Positions 60,195-64,000 of a stretch of DNA of 64,000 bases are shown piece by piece; position 1 is the first letter of the stretch; every line of letters begins with the position of its first letter. A model generated the notes under the pieces. The model saw only the letters and a list, made by a program, of their open reading frames with translations. It was not told the DNA's origin and did not search any database. A program made the position numbers and the translations under genes. Origin of the DNA: Pseudomonas baetica (GTDB lineage Bacteria > Pseudomonadota > Gammaproteobacteria > Pseudomonadales > Pseudomonadaceae); contig NZ_JAIHLQ010000006.1 of assembly GCF_019733355.1 (NCBI RefSeq), positions 154,489 to 218,488 on the forward strand, read 5' to 3'.

Positions 60195-62126
60195 ATGAAC
60201 CGTCCCCCTTTTGCTCTCAAGCGTCTTGTTTTCCAGCAATCCGACCTCCGCGAAATCCCTGGCATTGTAAAACGCCTCTGCCGCGGGCTTGATCTCGCAG
60301 CCACAGGCAACCCAGACCTGCTCCGGGAGGTTTTTGCCAAGCTTTCCGCGTACGTTGACATGCATGAATTCATTGCCTGTCTTGGTCGTGGGCCATTCCC
60401 TCCTGCAGGGTCGATAACCCGGGCAGACATTCAACTGTTGTTCGCCTACAAGCTGCATGTGCTTGCCAGCATCCCGTTCATGCAGGCCTGGCTTCGCGCT
60501 GGCCGGGCCCGGCTTCGTGGGCTGAGCATTGACCAGTTCACAGTTGAGCGCCAGCAAGAGGATCGTTTGAAGGCCATTGGGCTGAAGGGCGACCAGCAGG
60601 CGGCGAAGGAAGCTCAGCCTACTGCTCGCAGTTGGCATGCTGAGCAAGACCGCTTCTTCAAGCTTGGTGCACCAAGCTACGACCTCTGCGTGCGTCCTGA
60701 CGGCCGCGCGTTCAACTGGGCTGACTTCACCGCCCTGTACGACGCTATCCGCGCTTCCCGCCTGGAGCGCTCAATCATCGACCCGGACGAACAGTATCCA
60801 GAGGGGAGTGAGGAGGCGGTCGACAACTTCTTGAGCAAAACGGTGATTCCTCAGTCCTGGTTGCCGCTGTCTCAGCACATCCAAAATGGCCTTGCCGTGC
60901 CTGATCATGAGGTGGTTTGGCTCTTTGTAGATTCAGGCCTCTGCATCGGCCGTGCACTTAGGCATAAAGCTCATGGGGGCGTGATTCCGCGGCTGCTGCT
61001 CACAGAAGAGGAGGTGGCTGAGGGCCTGGCATTCGTCGCTCAAGGATCATACCTTCAGCGTGGTTCCTCCCAGTTCCCCAACGGGTTTGTACCTCCCAGA
61101 GGGGATGATGCTGTGTACACCCTGAAACCTGGTGTGCGTAAGCCGGGAGCCGTTTTTGACACACGCAAAGAAACTCGTGTGGCGACTGCGGATCTGGAGC
61201 GTGTTCCGAACCTTTACGCTGGGTCTCTCACAATGGTCCAGCCTTACCTCGGGACACAGCAGGTTGTTTGGGTTCTTGATGGTAAAGCGGTGAAGGTCCG
61301 CGCGGACGGCGCCCTGACGATTACTTACTACGAAACCACTCCATGGCTTGCAGAGTCGGACATGCTGACGCTGTTCCCCGATTTCCGCCCAGGGCCTCCT
61401 GTCGATGATCGTAACCGGTTCGCCTTTGCGCATGATGTACAGAACAAAGTGCTCCTACCCCCGAAAGCTTTGGACTTTCAGAATCGGGCATCCAGCATTT
61501 TGGAGCGTAAGGAGCAAGCTGCACATGACGTACTGCTCAAGCTTGCAGGGTCAGGTGAATTTCCCGCGATCTGTAAAGCGGAGCTTTCGCTAGGCAGCCT
61601 GGACATCATGGCAGGCAAGGTGCTCGCTGAAATGTCAGCTACGCCAGTCGGGTCTGAACTGATTCTCCGCGCCGAGGGCGTGTCGACCCAGATCACAGAT
61701 CGCTTCCCCGACCTTGGTCCCTATGGCCCGTTGGCGTTGAACGCTGCTATCTGCATTCACTCCAACGGCATCCTCCTTGATAGCGCTGATCTAGCTAAGT
61801 TGACCCTGTCCGACCTGCTAGTAGCTCTGGTTATGTTGCACGCCGGTTTCCAGAAGGGTGGCCGGTACCGTTTGTTTAAACCGGGACCATCCAGCATCGT
61901 GGTGGCTCAATGGCTGGCAGGTGTGACAAAGGCTGATGGCATCCATGACGCTGCAGCGGAGCTAGAGGGGTATGCTGCGGCACTGGCTGCACAGCAAAAC
62001 CGCATCGACCTTATTCGGCAAGCGCTAATCCATGATGCTGATCGGCGGCGTGAGGCCTTCAATCACGGTTACGCCTATGTCGGCTCTGAATTACCGCGGG
62101 CTAAGCCCCGGAGTTTGGTGCAGTAA
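60195..62126 (+). CDS. Large hypothetical protein
   Basis: ATG 60195 (AGGA eight bases upstream) gives 643 residues. No signal peptide or membrane helices. Recognisable blocks: an N-terminal helical region (DLREIPGIVKRLCRGLDL), a middle beta-rich region (YLGTQQVVWVLDGKAVKVRA, DGALTITYYETTPW), and a C-terminal helical region (YAAALAAQQNRIDLIRQALI). No catalytic motif is identified. It may be a plasmid replication or partition factor, but that is a guess. A strong hairpin follows at 62158-62180. Confidence 0.6.
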   Translation: MNRPPFALKRLVFQQSDLREIPGIVKRLCRGLDLAATGNPDLLREVFAKLSAYVDMHEFIACLGRGPFPPAGSITRADIQLLFAYKLHVLASIPFMQAWLRAGRARLRGLSIDQFTVERQQEDRLKAIGLKGDQQAAKEAQPTARSWHAEQDRFFKLGAPSYDLCVRPDGRAFNWADFTALYDAIRASRLERSIIDPDEQYPEGSEEAVDNFLSKTVIPQSWLPLSQHIQNGLAVPDHEVVWLFVDSGLCIGRALRHKAHGGVIPRLLLTEEEVAEGLAFVAQGSYLQRGSSQFPNGFVPPRGDDAVYTLKPGVRKPGAVFDTRKETRVATADLERVPNLYAGSLTMVQPYLGTQQVVWVLDGKAVKVRADGALTITYYETTPWLAESDMLTLFPDFRPGPPVDDRNRFAFAHDVQNKVLLPPKALDFQNRASSILERKEQAAHDVLLKLAGSGEFPAICKAELSLGSLDIMAGKVLAEMSATPVGSELILRAEGVSTQITDRFPDLGPYGPLALNAAICIHSNGILLDSADLAKLTLSDLLVALVMLHAGFQKGGRYRLFKPGPSSIVVAQWLAGVTKADGIHDAAAELEGYAAALAAQQNRIDLIRQALIHDADRRREAFNHGYAYVGSELPRAKPRSLVQ

Positions 62127-62157
62127 CCTGTGGTGTTCAAAATCTGAGGGGCAGGGC

Positions 62158-62180
62158 GCCCAGCTGTTGCCCGGCTGGGC
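62158..62180 (+). terminator. GC-rich hairpin after the 643-residue gene
   Basis: GCCCAGC and GCTGGGC form a 7-bp stem. No T-tract follows, so it is an imperfect terminator or an RNA-stabilising hairpin. Confidence 0.4.
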
Positions 62181-62346
62181 TCCCCCCAAGGGGCATGATT
62201 TCTTTGAACTCCTGGTCCGGTGGAGTATAGCCGTTACACTCGGTAGACAAGGCCAATCGTGTCACAAGCGGCCCGAACAGTTAATGCACTGGGGCCCGCA
62301 CATTGGCGATAGAATCCCCGATATCTGATTTGAAAGGAGGCTAGTT

Positions 62347-63162
62347 TTGTCTCACCAGAATATCACTGGTTGCAGCATCAAAGGTGTGGTGACCAGTTTC
62401 GTCCAGGCGAAGGGCTATGGCTTCATCAACGGCGATGACGGCGAGCGCTATTTCGTCCATGTGAACGATGTCTTGGGCGATCAAGGTTTGGTGACCGGTC
62501 ACCGCGTGACGTTTGTACCGACCCCCTCGCCAAAGGGATCGAAGGCTAAACAGGTCGTACCTGGTTTAGGCCCGACACCTATCTACGCGGAGCCTGACAG
62601 TTTCATTTGGTCGAAGGGTGGGCCTCCTCCTGGTATGGAGGTTGTGCTGACTATCGGCTCGGGCTGGGGCAAATCGAATGATCCCAACGAGGCGCGTCAA
62701 AACCTGACCAACCAGGCCCGGGAAATGGGTGCGAATGCAGTCCTGAATGTCACCATGGACAAGTGGACCGAGAGCCAGCCCTTTTCGAATTATTGCTCAA
62801 CCATGCATTGCTTCTCAGCCGAGTTCGCAGTCGTCAAGGTCATTAGCAGCAGCTCCGATCCCGAGGTGATTGCCCGGGCCGAACAGGAGATGCAGGCGCT
62901 GACAGACTGGTGGAACAACCTTCCTGTTCAGCCTGTTCGACCTGATAACCCCTGGGCCGAGTCTGCTGGCGAGACCCGTTTGGTCGACCCTGCAAAAGTG
63001 AAGCTGGTTTTGGGGTTATTTAAGTCCTGGACATGGACCTTCGTGAGGATCTTCGGACAGAGTCTTCTCTACTTGGGGCGGCTAGCCTTCAAAGTCGTCC
63101 GGGAACGGCTGGCGAGCAGCAGTGGCGCCGGCGGGAAAAAGCCAGAAGCCCCTGGTGAGTAG
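62347..63162 (+). CDS. Cold-shock-domain protein with YbjQ-like domain and C-terminal membrane segment
   Basis: TTG 62347 has AAAGGAGG six bases upstream, which fixes the start. 271 residues. Residues 10-65 are a cold-shock domain (GVVTSFVQAKGYGFINGDDG, ERYFVHVNDV) with the RNP1-like GYGFI and RNP2-like YFVHV motifs. Residues 95-165 include ARQNLTNQAREMGANAVLNV, similar to the GANAVVGV block of YbjQ-type proteins. A hydrophobic C-terminal stretch (FKSWTWTFVRIFGQSLLYLG) suggests membrane association. This fusion is unusual. Confidence 0.72.
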   Translation: MSHQNITGCSIKGVVTSFVQAKGYGFINGDDGERYFVHVNDVLGDQGLVTGHRVTFVPTPSPKGSKAKQVVPGLGPTPIYAEPDSFIWSKGGPPPGMEVVLTIGSGWGKSNDPNEARQNLTNQAREMGANAVLNVTMDKWTESQPFSNYCSTMHCFSAEFAVVKVISSSSDPEVIARAEQEMQALTDWWNNLPVQPVRPDNPWAESAGETRLVDPAKVKLVLGLFKSWTWTFVRIFGQSLLYLGRLAFKVVRERLASSSGAGGKKPEAPGE

Positions 63163-63315
63163 TGGCGGTCAATGCAGCGTTAACTCGTCTGTTTTGCCTT
63201 GTACGCCGCATGCTCAGCCGTCGCATAAGCCCTGAAATTCCGAGAGGGCGTTCCAACTGGGCGCCTCAGCTTCAGCCGTTATCATAGGTGCTACTCGTCT
63301 AGGAGTAGCGCCCAT

Positions 63316-63611
63316 ATGAACCAGGATCAGAACGAGCATCTGACCGTTTTACATTTCAACGTTGAGCAAGAGCCCACGGTGCTCAACGCCTTTGCCAACT
63401 TCTCCAATCAAGCTGGCGAACTGCTTGACCTGATTGTCGCTGCAACAGGGTTCGACCTACCCGTCGCCAGCGGGACGCCGCGATCGAGCATGGATTGAAC
63501 GTTGCGCAGGCCGGTGAGCCCACGGTTGAGTCCTTAACTACCGCTTGGGAAAAGCACCAGGACCTGGTTGAGTTCGCAAGCGAAGTTCGCAGGGCATTCG
63601 TACCGAGTTAA
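63316..63611 (+). pseudogene. Frameshifted small gene
   Basis: From ATG 63316 the frame reads HLTVLHFNVEQEPTVLNAFA ... FDLPVASG, then stops early at 63498. In another frame the text continues as IEHGLNVAQAGEPTVESLTT and KHQDLVEFASEVRRAF to a TAA at 63609. Length 296 nt fits loss of one base near the GGG at about 63470. No family is recognised. Confidence 0.4.
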
Positions 63612-63754
63612 TCACCAAGCTAACTGCCCTCGCAGAACGCGAGGATGACCCCTTGCTGTCGCCCCCATGGCAGATCACTTTGATTGCGTGACAAAGTGTT
63701 ATGGCATGCGGCGCCCCCATTTTTCAAACCAATCAAAAACAGCGCATTTGATTT

Positions 63755-64000
63755 TTAAGGTCTTTTCAGAATGACCCTCGCACGCACTTGCGCCTTGGCC
63801 TTTTCGATCTTGCGCTTGGCTTTGTAAAGCACGCTGCGTTTGCTCAAGCGCGTGTAGGTGCTGCGTCGCGCAGCAATCTGCCAGATCACTGGCAGCCCTT
63901 CATGCTCTGGCCTTTTCTCAACGCCGGTGTAGCCCGCGTCGGCACAGACGACGTTCTCTGCGCCATGCAGCAGTTCTGCAACCTCCGTTACGTCGACCAC
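63755..64000 (-). mobile_element. IS5-family transposase fragment (continues beyond window)
   Basis: The minus-strand frame reads VVCADAGYTGVEKRPEHEGL, VIWQIAARRSTYTRLSKRSV and KAKRKIEKAKAQVRARVI, the late DDE region of IS5-group transposases. At 63765 it leaves the family sequence (normally HPFRVIKRQFG), so the 3' end is lost. The 5' part lies outside the window. Confidence 0.85.

Overview
The window looks like part of a large conjugative replicon (a plasmid or an integrative conjugative element) from a Pseudomonas-like gammaproteobacterium. The evidence is an F-type transfer apparatus, a plasmid-style umuDC (rulAB) SOS operon with a CTG-N10-CAG LexA box, and remnants of Tn3, IS66, IS5 and integrase genes. 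I had no database access, so organism and replicon type are inferences.

Region 1 (1-20.8 kb, minus strand) is a mating-pair-formation and coupling region. Reading leftward it holds an HU-like protein, two hypothetical genes, a RecD2-shaped protein without a P-loop, a TraD-type coupling ATPase, and a long overlapping operon. The operon encodes a pilin-like protein, TraL, TraE, TraK, TraB, a TraV-like lipoprotein, a small periplasmic protein, the TraC ATPase, a lipoprotein, a membrane-anchored coiled-coil protein, a HExxH protein, a lytic transglycosylase, TrbC, TraF and a TraH-like protein cut by the window edge. A near-identical palindromic site lies upstream of two of these operons.

Region 2 (20.9-32.4 kb) is accessory backbone: a DksA-like protein with only one of the four zinc cysteines, a SUKH-like protein, RNase HII, a kinase / PP2C phosphatase / vWA triad (YegI-YegK-YegL type), a dead integrase, a PilT-like ATPase and a run of very small membrane proteins.

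Region 3 (32.5-59.4 kb) is the most striking part. One umuC gene is broken into three pieces (32.47-33.44, 50.51-50.79 and 58.91-58.95 kb) that add up to about 426 codons, the normal full length. The two gaps are filled by two mobile elements of about 17.1 kb and 8.1 kb. Each element begins, right beside the umuC junction, with an overlapping operon of three tyrosine recombinases plus a small fourth gene, transcribed inward. In each, the next gene beyond the small one is a nuclease-like cargo gene bracketed by its own inverted repeats: a CoiA-like nuclease in element 1 and a PrrC/RloC-like AAA ATPase in element 2. Element 1 also carries a toxin-antitoxin pair, a GAF histidine kinase, a SulP transporter, two exporters and fragments of older transposons. 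The insertion points fall in codons for the conserved polymerase motifs around DCN-FY and SIDE.

Region 4 (59.4-64 kb) holds a zinc-motif small protein, a 643-residue protein of unknown function, a cold-shock-domain membrane protein, a frameshifted small gene and an IS5-family transposase fragment running off the right edge.
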